DNA of 64,000 nucleotides, from contig NZ_CADIJO010000004.1 in NCBI RefSeq assembly GCF_902859705.1, positions 62,001-126,000 of the forward strand, written 5' to 3'. The notes under the pieces were generated by a model. It made no database searches. It was not told where the DNA came from and was given only the letters and a program-made list of their open reading frames with translations. The DNA is from Achromobacter deleyi (GTDB lineage: Bacteria > Pseudomonadota > Gammaproteobacteria > Burkholderiales > Burkholderiaceae_B). The position numbers were made by a program, and so were the translations under genes. Below, one piece after another: positions 17,741-26,970 of the stretch (position 1 is its first letter; each line of letters begins with the position of its first letter).

Positions 17741-18870
17741 CAGATACCCACCGAACTGAAAATCACCGCGTACAACGCGTCCAGCAGGATCACGCCGGTA
17801 ATCGACGTGACCACCGAGGTCGTGGTGCCGCGCCCCAGGCTTTCCGTGTTGGGCTGAATGCGCAAGCCGAAATGGCAGGCGATCAGCGCGATCAGCATGC
17901 CGAAGGTCACGCCCTTCAGGATGCCGATCCAGTAATTGGTCAGGGAAATCGCGTCGGGCAAGGATTGCAGGAACCACTGCGCCGACACGCCCAACTGCAC
18001 CTGCGCGGCCAGCATGCCGCCCAGAATGGCCATGGCGTCGGTCCAGAGCACCAGCAACGGCATGGTGACCGCCAGTGCCACCACCCGCGGCAGGATCAGC
18101 CGCTGGCCGTGCGAAATGCCCATCACCAGCATCGCGTCCAGTTCCTGCGTGACCCGCATGACGCCGATCTGCGCGGTGATGGCCGACCCCGACCGCCCCG
18201 CCACCAGAATGGCGGCCAGCACCGGCCCCAGCTCGCGCACGATGGACACGCCCAGCAGCCTGACGATGAAGCGGTCCGCGCCGATCATCTGCAACTGCTG
18301 CGCCGACAGATACGACAGCACCACGCCGATCAGAAACCCCACCAGCGCCGTGATGCCCAGCGCCTGCGCCCCCGTGCGGTAGATCTGGGCCGAGATCTCG
18401 CGCCAAGGGCCGCGCGAGGGCCGACGCAGCATGCCGAAGAAATCCAGCACCAGCTGCCCCAGCATCACCAACAGGGCGCGGCCATTCTCGGCCGCCTGCA
18501 ACACCGCGTCGCCTACGGACCGGACCCAGCCCCACGAGGCCTCGGGGCGCGGCGGCGCCTGGCGCTCGCCCTTGTTCATCGCCAGGGCGTTGAACACATC
18601 CTGCTGGCCGGCCGACCAACGCACCCGTTCGGGCAGCTTTTCGCCCCAGGCCTGCCAGATCAGCAGGGCGCCGATGGTGTCCAGCCGGCTGATGCAGTGC
18701 AGGTCCCAGCGCGCGTCCTCGCTGACGGCCTTGGCCATCGCGGCGCGGCGCCGTTCGACCTCGCCGGGCTCGGCCAGCGCCAGAACGCTCCAGTCGCCCC
18801 CCACATGGCACACGCCCGCTTCCTGGCGGAAGGGCGCGGCGGCGGACACGGATGGGGAAGAATGCGGCAT
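17740..18870 (-). CDS. MlaE-type permease with N-terminal STAS-like domain
   Basis: The product (376 residues from ATG 18870; a TTG at 18891 is an alternative) has two parts. Residues about 1-110 form a soluble region (HVGGDWSVLALAEPGEVERR, WDLHCISRLDTIGALLIWQAW) that looks like an anti-sigma-antagonist STAS domain, the function done by the separate MlaB in E. coli. The rest is a MlaE permease of about five helices with the family motif ELGPVLAAILVAGRSGSAI and the end LLDALYAVIF. The fusion keeps the regulator and permease equimolar. The gene heads the four-gene operon and diverges from birA across about 95 nt. Confidence 0.9.
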   Translation of the reverse strand: MPHSSPSVSAAAPFRQEAGVCHVGGDWSVLALAEPGEVERRRAAMAKAVSEDARWDLHCISRLDTIGALLIWQAWGEKLPERVRWSAGQQDVFNALAMNKGERQAPPRPEASWGWVRSVGDAVLQAAENGRALLVMLGQLVLDFFGMLRRPSRGPWREISAQIYRTGAQALGITALVGFLIGVVLSYLSAQQLQMIGADRFIVRLLGVSIVRELGPVLAAILVAGRSGSAITAQIGVMRVTQELDAMLVMGISHGQRLILPRVVALAVTMPLLVLWTDAMAILGGMLAAQVQLGVSAQWFLQSLPDAISLTNYWIGILKGVTFGMLIALIACHFGLRIQPNTESLGRGTTTSVVTSITGVILLDALYAVIFSSVGI

Positions 18871-18965
18871 GAAGACAGGATACCGATGCAAAATGTATCG
18901 ACAATCATATACGCTGAGGCCGAAACGCCGCGAACCCGGCCCGCGCGTGCCCTACAATCGCCGCC

Positions 18966-19820
18966 ATGTCCGCTCAAGTCCGCCCCATCGACCTGCCCGC
19001 GCCAGACGACCTGGCCCGGATGCTGGGTTCGCGCCTGCCCGCCTTCCAAGACATTGCCTGGACCGCCAGCACCGGCTCGACCAACGCCGACCTGCTTGCA
19101 CGCGCCCGCAGCGGCGCGGCCGCCGGCAAACCCTGGCTGCTGGGCACCCACCTGCAGGAAACGGGCCGTGGCCGTGCCGGCCGCCCCTGGCAGAACCGGG
19201 TGGGCGCGGCGCTGATGTTCTCGTGTGCGTTCGACGTGCACCTGCCGGCCGCCCAACTGCCCGCCCTGTCGCCGCTGGCCGGCCTGGCCGCCTGCGAGGC
19301 GCTGCGCGCCGTGGCCGGCCCCGACGCCGACGGCCTCTGCATGAAATGGCCCAACGACGTGCAATGGCGCGACGCCAAGCTGGCCGGCGTGCTGGTCGAG
19401 ACCACCCGCAATCCGGGCGGCCGCGAAACCGGCTATACGGTCGTCATCGGCATGGGCGTGAACCTGGTCGACGCCGACACGCTGTCGCAGGCCCTGGGCC
19501 GCCAGGTGGCCGACTGGACCCAGGTCACCCAACACGCGCCCGACCACCCCGCCATCGCCGCAGACCTGGTCTGCGCCGCGGCCACCGCCTGGCACGAGGC
19601 CGTGCAGATGCTGGAACGCGAGGGCTTTGGCGCCTTCGCGCAGCGTTTCGGCCAGGTCGACGCGTTGGCCGGCCGCGCCGTCAATGTGCTCGACAAGGGC
19701 GACGTCATCCTCAGCGGCACGGCCTGTGGCGTCGACAGCCAGGGCCGCCTGCTGGTCCAGACGCCCCAGGGCGCCACGCCGATATCGGTCGGTGAAATCT
19801 CGATCAGGCAGCAGGCATGA
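18966..19820 (+). CDS. birA: Biotin-[acetyl-CoA-carboxylase] ligase (no HTH domain)
   Basis: BirA makes biotinyl-AMP and attaches biotin to the carboxylase carrier protein. Motifs include [12 protein letters not shown] near the start, the biotin loop [39 protein letters not shown], and a C-terminal SH3-like domain ending in GEISIRQQA. The protein is 284 residues and lacks the N-terminal winged helix found in E. coli BirA, so it is an enzyme only. The stop overlaps the start of coaX by four bases, which is common in this group. Confidence 0.95.
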   Translation: MSAQVRPIDLPAPDDLARMLGSRLPAFQDIAWTASTGSTNADLLARARSGAAAGKPWLLGTHLQETGRGRAGRPWQNRVGAALMFSCAFDVHLPAAQLPALSPLAGLAACEALRAVAGPDADGLCMKWPNDVQWRDAKLAGVLVETTRNPGGRETGYTVVIGMGVNLVDADTLSQALGRQVADWTQVTQHAPDHPAIAADLVCAAATAWHEAVQMLEREGFGAFAQRFGQVDALAGRAVNVLDKGDVILSGTACGVDSQGRLLVQTPQGATPISVGEISIRQQA

Positions 19821-20623
19821 TCATCCTCATCGACTCCGGCAACAGCCGCCTCAAAGTGGGTTGGCTGGACCCCACCAGCCCCGACATGCCGCGCGAGCCT
19901 GCCGCCGTCGCCTTCGACGGCCTCGACCTGGACGCCCTGGACCGCTGGCTGACTGCCCTGCCTCAGCAACCGACGCGCGCGCTGGGCGTGAACGTCGCAG
20001 GCGCCGAACGCGGCGCCGCCATTGCGGCCATGCTGCAGCGCCGCGGCTGCACGGTCACCTGGGCGACGTCGCAGGCCACCACCCTGGGGCTGGTCAACCG
20101 CTACAAGACACCGCAGCAGCTGGGCGCGGACCGCTGGGCGTCGCTGCTGGGCGTGCTGTCGCGCCTGCCGGGGGCTCATCCGCCCTTCCTGCTGGCCAGC
20201 TTCGGCACCGCCACCACCATCGACACGGTCGGGCCCGACAACGTCTTTGTCGGCGGCCTGATCCTGCCCGGACCCGCCATGATGCGCAACGCGCTGGCCC
20301 ACGGCACGGCCAACCTGCCGATCGCCGAGGGCCAGGTCGTGGCCTATCCCACCGACACGCACGAAGCCATCGCCTCGGGCATCGCCGCCGCCCAGGCCGG
20401 CGCCGTGGTGCGCCAGTGGCTGGCCGGCCGCCAGCGCTACGGCCAGACGCCACAGATCTTCGCGGCCGGCGGCGGTTGGCCGGAAGTGCACCAGGAAATC
20501 GAACGCCTGCTGGCGGATGCCGGCGGCGCGTTCGGCGCTGCGCCCGTGCCCGTCTACCTCAACCACCCCGTCCTGGACGGACTGGCCGCCATGGCGCGCG
20601 CCACCCCGGCACCGGACGCCTGA
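19817..20623 (+). CDS. coaX: Type III pantothenate kinase
   Basis: CoaX phosphorylates pantothenate, the first step of coenzyme A synthesis. The ASKHA fold is recognised from the N-terminal [12 protein letters not shown] phosphate loop, [23 protein letters not shown] and [15 protein letters not shown], and AAGGGWPE near the C-terminus. The 268-residue length is typical. It overlaps birA by four bases and is followed 14 nt later by a small membrane protein. No E. coli-type CoaA is present in this window. Confidence 0.95.
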   Translation: MIILIDSGNSRLKVGWLDPTSPDMPREPAAVAFDGLDLDALDRWLTALPQQPTRALGVNVAGAERGAAIAAMLQRRGCTVTWATSQATTLGLVNRYKTPQQLGADRWASLLGVLSRLPGAHPPFLLASFGTATTIDTVGPDNVFVGGLILPGPAMMRNALAHGTANLPIAEGQVVAYPTDTHEAIASGIAAAQAGAVVRQWLAGRQRYGQTPQIFAAGGGWPEVHQEIERLLADAGGAFGAAPVPVYLNHPVLDGLAAMARATPAPDA

Positions 20624-20637
20624 CACGAGGCCGCCGC

Positions 20638-20802
20638 ATGCGAGTGCTCTTCATCCTGATCCTGTTGGCCAATCTGTGGGTGCTGGCGCTGGGCCAGGGC
20701 TGGCTGGGCACGCGGCCGGCGGACGAAGGCCGTGACCCGCGCCGTTTCAGCCAGGAATTGAATCCCGGCGCCGTCACGCTGGTGCCCAGAACCGCCCGTT
20801 AA
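20638..20802 (+). CDS. Small single-span membrane protein downstream of coaX
   Basis: A 54-codon ORF starting ATG at 20638, 14 nt after the coaX stop. The first part, MRVLFILILLANLWVLALG, is a membrane helix; the rest is a hydrophilic tail with PRRFSQELNPGAVTLV. In related betaproteobacteria a longer protein at this position has the same N-terminal helix and an Nxx-P-x-x-hydrophobic motif followed by a SPOR domain. This gene ends right after that motif, so it may be a natural short form or a truncation. It terminates with TAA about 70 nt before the convergent waaA stop. Confidence 0.6.
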   Translation: MRVLFILILLANLWVLALGQGWLGTRPADEGRDPRRFSQELNPGAVTLVPRTAR

Positions 20803-20842
20803 GGCTTCGCGGCGGCTTGCACGCCAGGCCATCGGCCAGAGC

Positions 20843-20864
20843 GCGTCGCATGCGCCTGCGACGC
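20843..20864. terminator. Hairpin between convergent genes
   Basis: GCGTCGCA and TGCGACGC form perfect 8-base arms with a six-base loop. It lies between the small membrane gene and the waaA stop, so it could end transcription from both sides. No T-run is present. Confidence 0.4.
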
Positions 20865-20872
20865 CACCTTCA

Positions 20873-22162
20873 TCAATCCAGCCAGGGCGCCAACGCGGCC
20901 ATCGTCCGGGCCGTGGCGCCCGAATGGCTGGCAAACCAGGTCTGCGCCGCCTGGCCAGCCGCCTGCCGCCTGGGCGGATCGGCCACCAACGCCAAGGCGG
21001 CGGCCACTGCCTGTGCCGGATCGGGCTGGCGCTGCGCCGCACCCGCCTCGATGGCATCGCTCGCAGCCTGCTGAAAATTGAACGTATGCGGCCCCACGAT
21101 GACCGGCACACCTGCCGCGCACGCTTCGATCAGGTTCTGTCCGCCCAGCGGCGCAAAACTGCCGGCCACCACGGCCACGTCCGAGGCCGCATAGTAAAAG
21201 GCCATCTCGCCCAGCGTATCGCCCAGCAGCACGGTCGTGTCCGCGCCAGGATCCTGTCCGGACGAGCGCCTGACATAAGGCACGCCCGCCTGCTCCAGCA
21301 GCGCCGCAGCCTCGTCGAACCGCTGGGGATGACGTGGAATCAGCAAGAACAACGGCCCGCCAGCCGTCGCCGACTGGCGCTTGATCGCGTCGATGAACGG
21401 CGCGTCCTCGCCTTCGCGAGTACTGGCCAAGGCGACCACGGGCCGGCCCAGGCGGGCGCGCCACGCCTGCCCCGCCTGAACCTGCCGGTCAGGCAAGGCC
21501 AGATCGAATTTCAAATTGCCTGACACGCTCGGATTGCGCACGCCGGCCTGGGCCAACCGGTCAGCGTCCTGCGCGGTCTGGGCCAGCACCAGATCCAGCC
21601 CTTGCAGCGCTTCGCGCATGACGCTGCCCAGACGACGCGCCTGGCGCAGCGAAGATTCCGAGTAGCGGGCGCTTACCAGCGCCATGGGCAGGCGGGCACG
21701 CCGGGCAGCCGCCAACAGATTGGGCCAGATTTCGCGTTCTATCAGCAGACCGCAGCGGGGGGTGTTGGCCGCCAGAAAGCGCCGTGTGGCGCCAGGAAAA
21801 TCGTAGGGCAGCCAGGCCTGGCGAAGCTGTCCCCGCGCAATCGCGTCGGCAAACAGCCGTGCGCCTTCGGCGCGGCCCGTGGCAGTGATGTGGGTCAGCA
21901 ACACGGGCAGGCCGTGGTCCAGCAACGCTTGCAGCAGCGGCTGGGCAGCACGCGTCTCGCCCAGGCTCACGGCATGCACCCAGACGGGAGCGGGCGCCGT
22001 CGCGTCGGCCACGGCAGCGGAACGATTCGTGGCGCTCCGGCCAAAGCGTTCGGGTGAAAAAATCTGCCATTCGCCGCCTGCCCGCTTGGCCCGGCGGGCC
22101 ATCCACAGCCAGACCAGGGGCGCCAGCGCCCGCAACGCCAGGGTGTAGACGCCGCGGTTCAT
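20873..22162 (-). CDS. waaA: 3-deoxy-D-manno-octulosonic acid (Kdo) transferase
   Basis: WaaA transfers Kdo from CMP-Kdo to lipid A precursor. The 429-residue product has an N-terminal hydrophobic anchor (YTLALRALAPLVWLWMARRA) and the signature VWVHAVSLGETRAAQPLL with the catalytic glutamate. The C-terminal part contains LLIPRHPQRFDEAAALL and GSFAPLGGQNLIEACAAGVPVIVGPHTFNF, the CMP-Kdo binding segment. Only one base lies between the waaC stop and this ATG, so the two inner-core genes are cotranscribed. Confidence 0.95.
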   Translation of the reverse strand: MNRGVYTLALRALAPLVWLWMARRAKRAGGEWQIFSPERFGRSATNRSAAVADATAPAPVWVHAVSLGETRAAQPLLQALLDHGLPVLLTHITATGRAEGARLFADAIARGQLRQAWLPYDFPGATRRFLAANTPRCGLLIEREIWPNLLAAARRARLPMALVSARYSESSLRQARRLGSVMREALQGLDLVLAQTAQDADRLAQAGVRNPSVSGNLKFDLALPDRQVQAGQAWRARLGRPVVALASTREGEDAPFIDAIKRQSATAGGPLFLLIPRHPQRFDEAAALLEQAGVPYVRRSSGQDPGADTTVLLGDTLGEMAFYYAASDVAVVAGSFAPLGGQNLIEACAAGVPVIVGPHTFNFQQAASDAIEAGAAQRQPDPAQAVAAALALVADPPRRQAAGQAAQTWFASHSGATARTMAALAPWLD

Positions 22163-22163
22163 G

Positions 22164-23201
22164 TCAGTGCGCCGCCAGCGCCTGCTCCACCGACGCCATG
22201 ACAGCCTCGCGCGAAGGCGAGGCGCCGCGATCGCCCAGGCTGGCCGTGTAATTGGAACCGACCAGGGGCGTGCGCACCGGCGTGGACGCGCGATAGATGC
22301 CGATCGTGGGGCGGCCCAAGGCCGCCGACAGATGCGTCAGGCCACTGTCCAACCCCACCATCAGGCGGGATCCCGCCAACAATCGGGCCACCGAACTCAG
22401 GTCCATGCGTGGCATGACTTCGACGTCTTCCATGCCCGCCACCAACAACCGGGCACGCTCGGCTTCCTGCTCGTTGCCGGCCAGCAATTTGAGCGAGCAC
22501 CCCGCATCCAGAAGGCGGCGAAACACGGCCCGCCAGTCATCTTCGGGCCAGAGTTTGTCGTCGCGGCTGGCCGACGGCATGATCACGGCATAGCCGCGGT
22601 CCGCGTCTACATGGTGCAGTCGGGGCAGTTCCGTGGCATTGAGCCCTTCACTTGGCACGTCGTGCACCGGATCCGCCGCTTGCCCGGCTTGCCGAACAAA
22701 GGACTGCAAGCCGAAATCCGGCAAGCCGGCGTGCTGATACCCGAAAGTCAGTCCGGCCAACTTGCGCTGGCGGATGACGGCGGGCTGCCAGAATTCCACG
22801 CGGTGACGCACGTTATAAAACAGGGACGCCAACGGCTCGCGGGCGGAACGCCAATCCAGACCATGCCGTACGCCACGCGCCTGACGTACCAGCCACGCGG
22901 ACTTCAACAGGGCCTGCATATCCAGGACGATGTCGTACTGCACGGACCGCAGGCGTTCGCGCAGCGCGCGCCGCTCGGCCCGCACTTGCGCCGACCACCA
23001 GGATTTACGCCAGCGGCGATGGGCAACCTTGATGATTTCATTGACCGCGGGATGCCAGGAAGGAATCTCGGCAAACGCCTCTTCGACGACCCAATCGATC
23101 TGCGCGTCGGGAACGTGCCGGGCAATATCGGTGATAGCCGGCAACATATGGACGAGGTCGCCCAGGGAGGAGGTGCGAACAATGAGAATTCGTGTGGGCA
23201 T
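22164..23201 (-). CDS. waaC: Lipopolysaccharide heptosyltransferase I
   Basis: WaaC adds the first heptose to Kdo of the LPS inner core. The 345-residue GT9 product starts MPTRILIVRTSSLGDLVHMLPA, and shows IDWVVEEAFAEIPSWHP, LPSASRDDKLWPEDDW-like and LVGLDSGLTHLSAALG motifs in family order. An earlier in-frame start at 23249 would add 16 residues of no family resemblance, so ATG 23201 is used. It is followed by waaA after one base. A 147-nt gap separates it from the upstream glycosyl-phosphate transferase. Confidence 0.93.
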   Translation of the reverse strand: MPTRILIVRTSSLGDLVHMLPAITDIARHVPDAQIDWVVEEAFAEIPSWHPAVNEIIKVAHRRWRKSWWSAQVRAERRALRERLRSVQYDIVLDMQALLKSAWLVRQARGVRHGLDWRSAREPLASLFYNVRHRVEFWQPAVIRQRKLAGLTFGYQHAGLPDFGLQSFVRQAGQAADPVHDVPSEGLNATELPRLHHVDADRGYAVIMPSASRDDKLWPEDDWRAVFRRLLDAGCSLKLLAGNEQEAERARLLVAGMEDVEVMPRMDLSSVARLLAGSRLMVGLDSGLTHLSAALGRPTIGIYRASTPVRTPLVGSNYTASLGDRGASPSREAVMASVEQALAAH

Positions 23202-23348
23202 GGGCAAGGATTCGTGCTTGGCGCCACTATCGACCCGAAGGGCAGGCACCGGTCAACGCAGCCCGAACTGTACAACAACATTGCCCATTACAGCGCGGCA
23301 TGTTCCGCCCCAGGCCAAATCTGCATTCCAGCCGAAATCACGCTTGTC

Positions 23349-24452
23349 TCAGTGCCGTTTCCGCTTTTTGACAATCATCCATTTAGGCATGCGGAACAGC
23401 ACAAGCCTGCGATACAACAGGATATACGTCGTGGAGAATGCCGCGGTGCACAGCATGAGCACATACGGCTGCTGCCAGAACAGCACTGCAGGAATGACGG
23501 CCAGGGACGAGAGCAGCCACAGATAAGGCGACGTCATGGAGTTGCGTTGCGTCTGATGCCGCATTTCGCGCGACCCGATGGCCCAGCGCACCAGGCGCTT
23601 GTAGATCAGCATGTGCAGGTGAACGCCGTCAGGGGCGCCGGGTGATCGGCCCCGCAGCCACTTCTTGCGGTAGATGGAAAACAGCGTCTCGAAGACCGGG
23701 TAGATGCACAACAGCAGCGGAAACCATGCCGACACCTGCGGGTGGCGAGCCAACATCAATACCGACAGCTCGCCGATGATGAATCCCAGAAAATAGGCGC
23801 CGCCATCCCCCAGGAAAATATGCCCGTGCGGATAATTCCAAACGAGAAAACCAATAACCGCGCCCAAAGTGCTGAGCGCCACGATCAACAGAAACCGGTC
23901 GCCCAGATAAAAAGATACGTAAGCGAAGCCCGCCAGAATCATCGCGGAAACCACTGCCGCCAATCCGTTATATCCGTCGATGATATTGATGGCATTTGCG
24001 GCGCCGCCAATCGCCACTGACGTGAATATCAGGGAAATGACCCCGAATTGCAGCAGCCAATCAATACCGATAATGTCGACGCGCGTCACCGCTGCTCCCA
24101 GAAGATAATAGGCAGCGACACCTGACAGCATGGCCAGGCCGAGACGAACCAATACCCTGACCTGCTTGGTCAAGTCTTCGGCAAAACCGCCCAGGAAAGC
24201 GGGCATCGAGGCTGCCAGGAGCAGCACCATGCTGGGCAGGACGTCGGGCTCGCGCACAGCGACCAATGCACACGTCACACCTGTTGCCACCAGCAGTGAC
24301 AGCCCGCCAATTCGGGGAACCGGCGCCGAGTGATATTTCTGCACGCCATCCAGATCGTGGTCGGCCGTCAGGCCATCATGCCAAGAGCGGTAGCGAACGA
24401 TCAGCAAGGTGGAAATAAGCGAAACCAGGAACGCTACAAGAACGTACAACAT
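23349..24452 (-). CDS. WecA/WbpL-like undecaprenyl-phosphate sugar-1-phosphate transferase
   Basis: This is a polytopic membrane enzyme of the MraY/WecA family that starts glycan synthesis by moving a HexNAc-1-phosphate to undecaprenyl phosphate. The 367-residue product has about ten spans and the motifs VPRIGGLSLL, GFAEDLTKQV (an E-D pair replaces the usual D-D), NIIDGYNGLAA and HIFLGDGGAYFLGF, plus DGVHLHMLIYKRL as the late histidine motif. ATG 24452 is preferred to a distal start at 24566. Position beside waaC/waaA and near the exporter locus suggests initiation of O-antigen or a core-linked sugar. Confidence 0.88.
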   Translation of the reverse strand: MLYVLVAFLVSLISTLLIVRYRSWHDGLTADHDLDGVQKYHSAPVPRIGGLSLLVATGVTCALVAVREPDVLPSMVLLLAASMPAFLGGFAEDLTKQVRVLVRLGLAMLSGVAAYYLLGAAVTRVDIIGIDWLLQFGVISLIFTSVAIGGAANAINIIDGYNGLAAVVSAMILAGFAYVSFYLGDRFLLIVALSTLGAVIGFLVWNYPHGHIFLGDGGAYFLGFIIGELSVLMLARHPQVSAWFPLLLCIYPVFETLFSIYRKKWLRGRSPGAPDGVHLHMLIYKRLVRWAIGSREMRHQTQRNSMTSPYLWLLSSLAVIPAVLFWQQPYVLMLCTAAFSTTYILLYRRLVLFRMPKWMIVKKRKRH

Positions 24453-24692
24453 GAAAAGCACGCCGGAATGGGGAATTGGCGCGATTGTAGCGTCAGACAC
24501 ACTTCTGACATCAAATCCAAAGCGCCCCTCCTGCAAAGGAGTGAAAAGAGGACGTTTCGACACCAAATCGCCTGGTCATATGGCTGAAATGAACGAGTAA
24601 ACTGCCGACCTGGCTGGGAAGCGGAATAGCCAACGACGATAGATCGATCGCGCTGATCTTGCCAATAAACGATTAAGACGCATTCTCAAAAT

Positions 24693-26264
24693 ATGCTGCC
24701 TGTTGATTTCGCTGGACACATTCCCCTGCAGCGCTTGCCCGAATGGCAACGCTTTGGACAGGCTGTGCAAGACGCGTCTTTCTGCACCGACTCGATTCAC
24801 CTCATCCAAGCCGGCGGCCTCACCATCGACTTGAGTGCCCAGGTCACCTCCCCCACCTGCCGCGCCACCGCTGCTGCGCTGCTCGAGGCACGAGGCTTCG
24901 ACCAGGCCCGCGCCGCGCTGATGGCAGGCGATCGCATCAATCAGACAGAAGACAGAGCGGCCTGGCACACCATGCTGCGTGACCCCGCTCCCATCGAGGC
25001 GGTCGCTCAGCAGCATCAACGGGTTCGCGAATTCGTGGAACAGGCGGATGCGCAGGGCCGCTGGCGAAACGTGATCCACATCGGAATCGGCGGCAGCGAT
25101 TGGGGCGTCCGGCTGGTCACCGACGCCTGCGGCAGCGGCGCCAAGCGCAGGCTCTTGAAGTTCGTGGCCAACATCGACGGCCATGCCCTCGAAGACGCGA
25201 TCCAGGGCATGGCTCCCCAAGACACGCTCATCGTCGTCACGTCCAAATCCTTCACCACGGCCGAGACGTTGGCCAACTTGCGCCGAGCCGTGCGCTGGCT
25301 GACGGAGTCCGGTATCGAGCGGCCTTATGAGCAGGTCGTCGCGATCACCGCGCGGCCGGCGGCCGCCCAGGCGCTAGGCATTCCAACCGACCAGATCTTC
25401 GAGTTCTGGGACTGGGTTGGCGGCCGCTACTCGCTGTGGTCTGCCGTCGGCCTGCCGATCGCCCTGGTGCTGGGGGCCGACGCCATCGAGAATCTGCGGG
25501 CCGGCGCCGCCGCCATGGACGCGCATTTCGCGCAGGCGCCCATCGCCGACAACGCGCCCGCGCAACTGGCACTGGCCGGCGTGGCGAACCGCAGCGTCCT
25601 GGGCTATGCATCGCTGAGCATCGCGGCCTATGACGCACGCCTGCAATATCTTGCCCCTTACCTGCAACAGCTCGACATGGAATCACTGGGCAAGTCCGTC
25701 GACATTGCGGGCAACGCAGTGGGCGTACCGACCGGCCCCACGGTCTGGGGCATGCCCGGCACCGATGGCCAGCACACCTTCTTCCAGTGGCTGCACCAGG
25801 GCACGGACGGCGCTGCGGTGGATTTCATCATGTGCAGAGAAGCCGACCATCAATGGGTGGACGAACACACCATGCTGGTCGCCAATTGCCTGGCCCAGCG
25901 CCAGACCTTGTTGCAAGGCACCTCATCAGACGCCGATTGCGCCCGCCTGGTGGCGCAGGGCATGCCGCAGGAAAAAGCCCAATGGCTATCACGCCATCGC
26001 AAGCACCAGGGAGGCAGGCCGTCGTCCCTGATCGTTCTGCCCAGGCTGACGCCCCATGCGCTGGGCGCGCTGCTCGCACTCTATGAACACAAGGTCTTCG
26101 TGCAATCGCTCATCTGGGGCATCAACCCCTTCGACCAATGGGGGGTGGAAGCCGGCAAGAACATGGCCAGCGGCATTCTTCAAGAGTTGCGCGGCCAGGC
26201 GCCGGCAGCCTCGCACGACATCTCTACGCAGCACTGGATTTCGGAGTTGTCCCACAAATCCTGA
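24693..26264 (+). CDS. pgi: Glucose-6-phosphate isomerase
   Basis: Pgi interconverts glucose-6-phosphate and fructose-6-phosphate. The 523-residue product contains both family signatures, DWVGGRYSLWSAVGLP and GINPFDQWGVEAGKNMA, and the HIGIGGSDWGVRLV phosphate loop. No strong ribosome-binding site precedes the ATG. It is transcribed divergently from the WecA-like gene across 240 nt of lower-GC DNA, where promoters of both are expected but no clear sigma-70 pair could be singled out. It feeds nucleotide-sugar synthesis for the neighbouring LPS genes as well as central metabolism. Confidence 0.95.
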   Translation: MLPVDFAGHIPLQRLPEWQRFGQAVQDASFCTDSIHLIQAGGLTIDLSAQVTSPTCRATAAALLEARGFDQARAALMAGDRINQTEDRAAWHTMLRDPAPIEAVAQQHQRVREFVEQADAQGRWRNVIHIGIGGSDWGVRLVTDACGSGAKRRLLKFVANIDGHALEDAIQGMAPQDTLIVVTSKSFTTAETLANLRRAVRWLTESGIERPYEQVVAITARPAAAQALGIPTDQIFEFWDWVGGRYSLWSAVGLPIALVLGADAIENLRAGAAAMDAHFAQAPIADNAPAQLALAGVANRSVLGYASLSIAAYDARLQYLAPYLQQLDMESLGKSVDIAGNAVGVPTGPTVWGMPGTDGQHTFFQWLHQGTDGAAVDFIMCREADHQWVDEHTMLVANCLAQRQTLLQGTSSDADCARLVAQGMPQEKAQWLSRHRKHQGGRPSSLIVLPRLTPHALGALLALYEHKVFVQSLIWGINPFDQWGVEAGKNMASGILQELRGQAPAASHDISTQHWISELSHKS

Positions 26265-26367
26265 CCCCCGGCATGGCTGGCCGTTACGCTCAAGACAGGG
26301 CCAAAAGTAGCCAAACAGGCTATTTGGGAACAGAATAGGCGTACAACTCTTCTACAAGGAGACAGCC

Positions 26368-26937
26368 ATGCGCATAGCTGATGCCCAATGGATTCCTGCC
26401 ACGCAACACCAGACATGGGACGCGTTGACAGACCCGGAAGTGTTGCAGAAGTGCATTCCCGGTTGTGTAGAAGTCACCCGAAAAAGCCCCACCGAGTACG
26501 CCGTCACCTTGCGCGCCAAGCTGGCGGGCATCGATACCGACTACGAAGGCGAAATCCTCATGTCGGACACCAACGCCCCCAATAGCTGCACGCTCGTCTT
26601 CGAGGGCAAAGGCCGGGCAGCCTGCCTGGCGATCGGCACCGCGCAGATCAATCTCAGCACCAAGGATCAAGGCACGCGCGTTGCCTACACCGTGGCCGGC
26701 ATGGCGGGCGGCAAGCTCGCCGAATGCGGCGAAGGGCTGCTGCTCAAGGCGGGCGACAAGATCATCCAGAAATTCTTCACCGCCTTCATTGACCACATGG
26801 CCAAGCAGCCCCGCCTGGCCCCACCGCCGCCGCCGCCGGAGCCCGAACCGCGCGGCCTGTCCAACTCGCGTTGGTCGTGGATACTGGTGGTGCTGGTGGT
26901 CGCGGTGTTCTGGAGCTACCACGCGTTCTACAAGTAA
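26368..26937 (+). CDS. CoxG/SRPBCC family protein with C-terminal membrane anchor
   Basis: The 189-residue product starts MRIADAQWIPATQHQTWDAL and contains VLQKCIPGCVEVTR, the pattern of carbon-monoxide-dehydrogenase subunit G (CoxG)-like SRPBCC proteins. After the START-like domain (to about 150) come a proline run and a membrane helix (SWILVVLVVAVFWSYHAFY). In CO dehydrogenase systems CoxG is thought to dock the enzyme to the membrane, but no coxLMS genes are seen here. The gene is therefore probably one of the many orphan relatives, of unknown ligand. GGAG precedes its ATG. Confidence 0.85.
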   Translation: MRIADAQWIPATQHQTWDALTDPEVLQKCIPGCVEVTRKSPTEYAVTLRAKLAGIDTDYEGEILMSDTNAPNSCTLVFEGKGRAACLAIGTAQINLSTKDQGTRVAYTVAGMAGGKLAECGEGLLLKAGDKIIQKFFTAFIDHMAKQPRLAPPPPPPEPEPRGLSNSRWSWILVVLVVAVFWSYHAFYK

Positions 26938-26970
26938 AAACCCTTATGCACCGATGATATGCTTGGCGGC

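Noticed and set aside
17741-18904. Upstream extension of the Mla ATPase frame
   Set aside because: The frame stays open through the permease gene, but the added protein is Arg/Gly-rich without domains, and ATG 17740 is in the ideal place, overlapping the permease stop.
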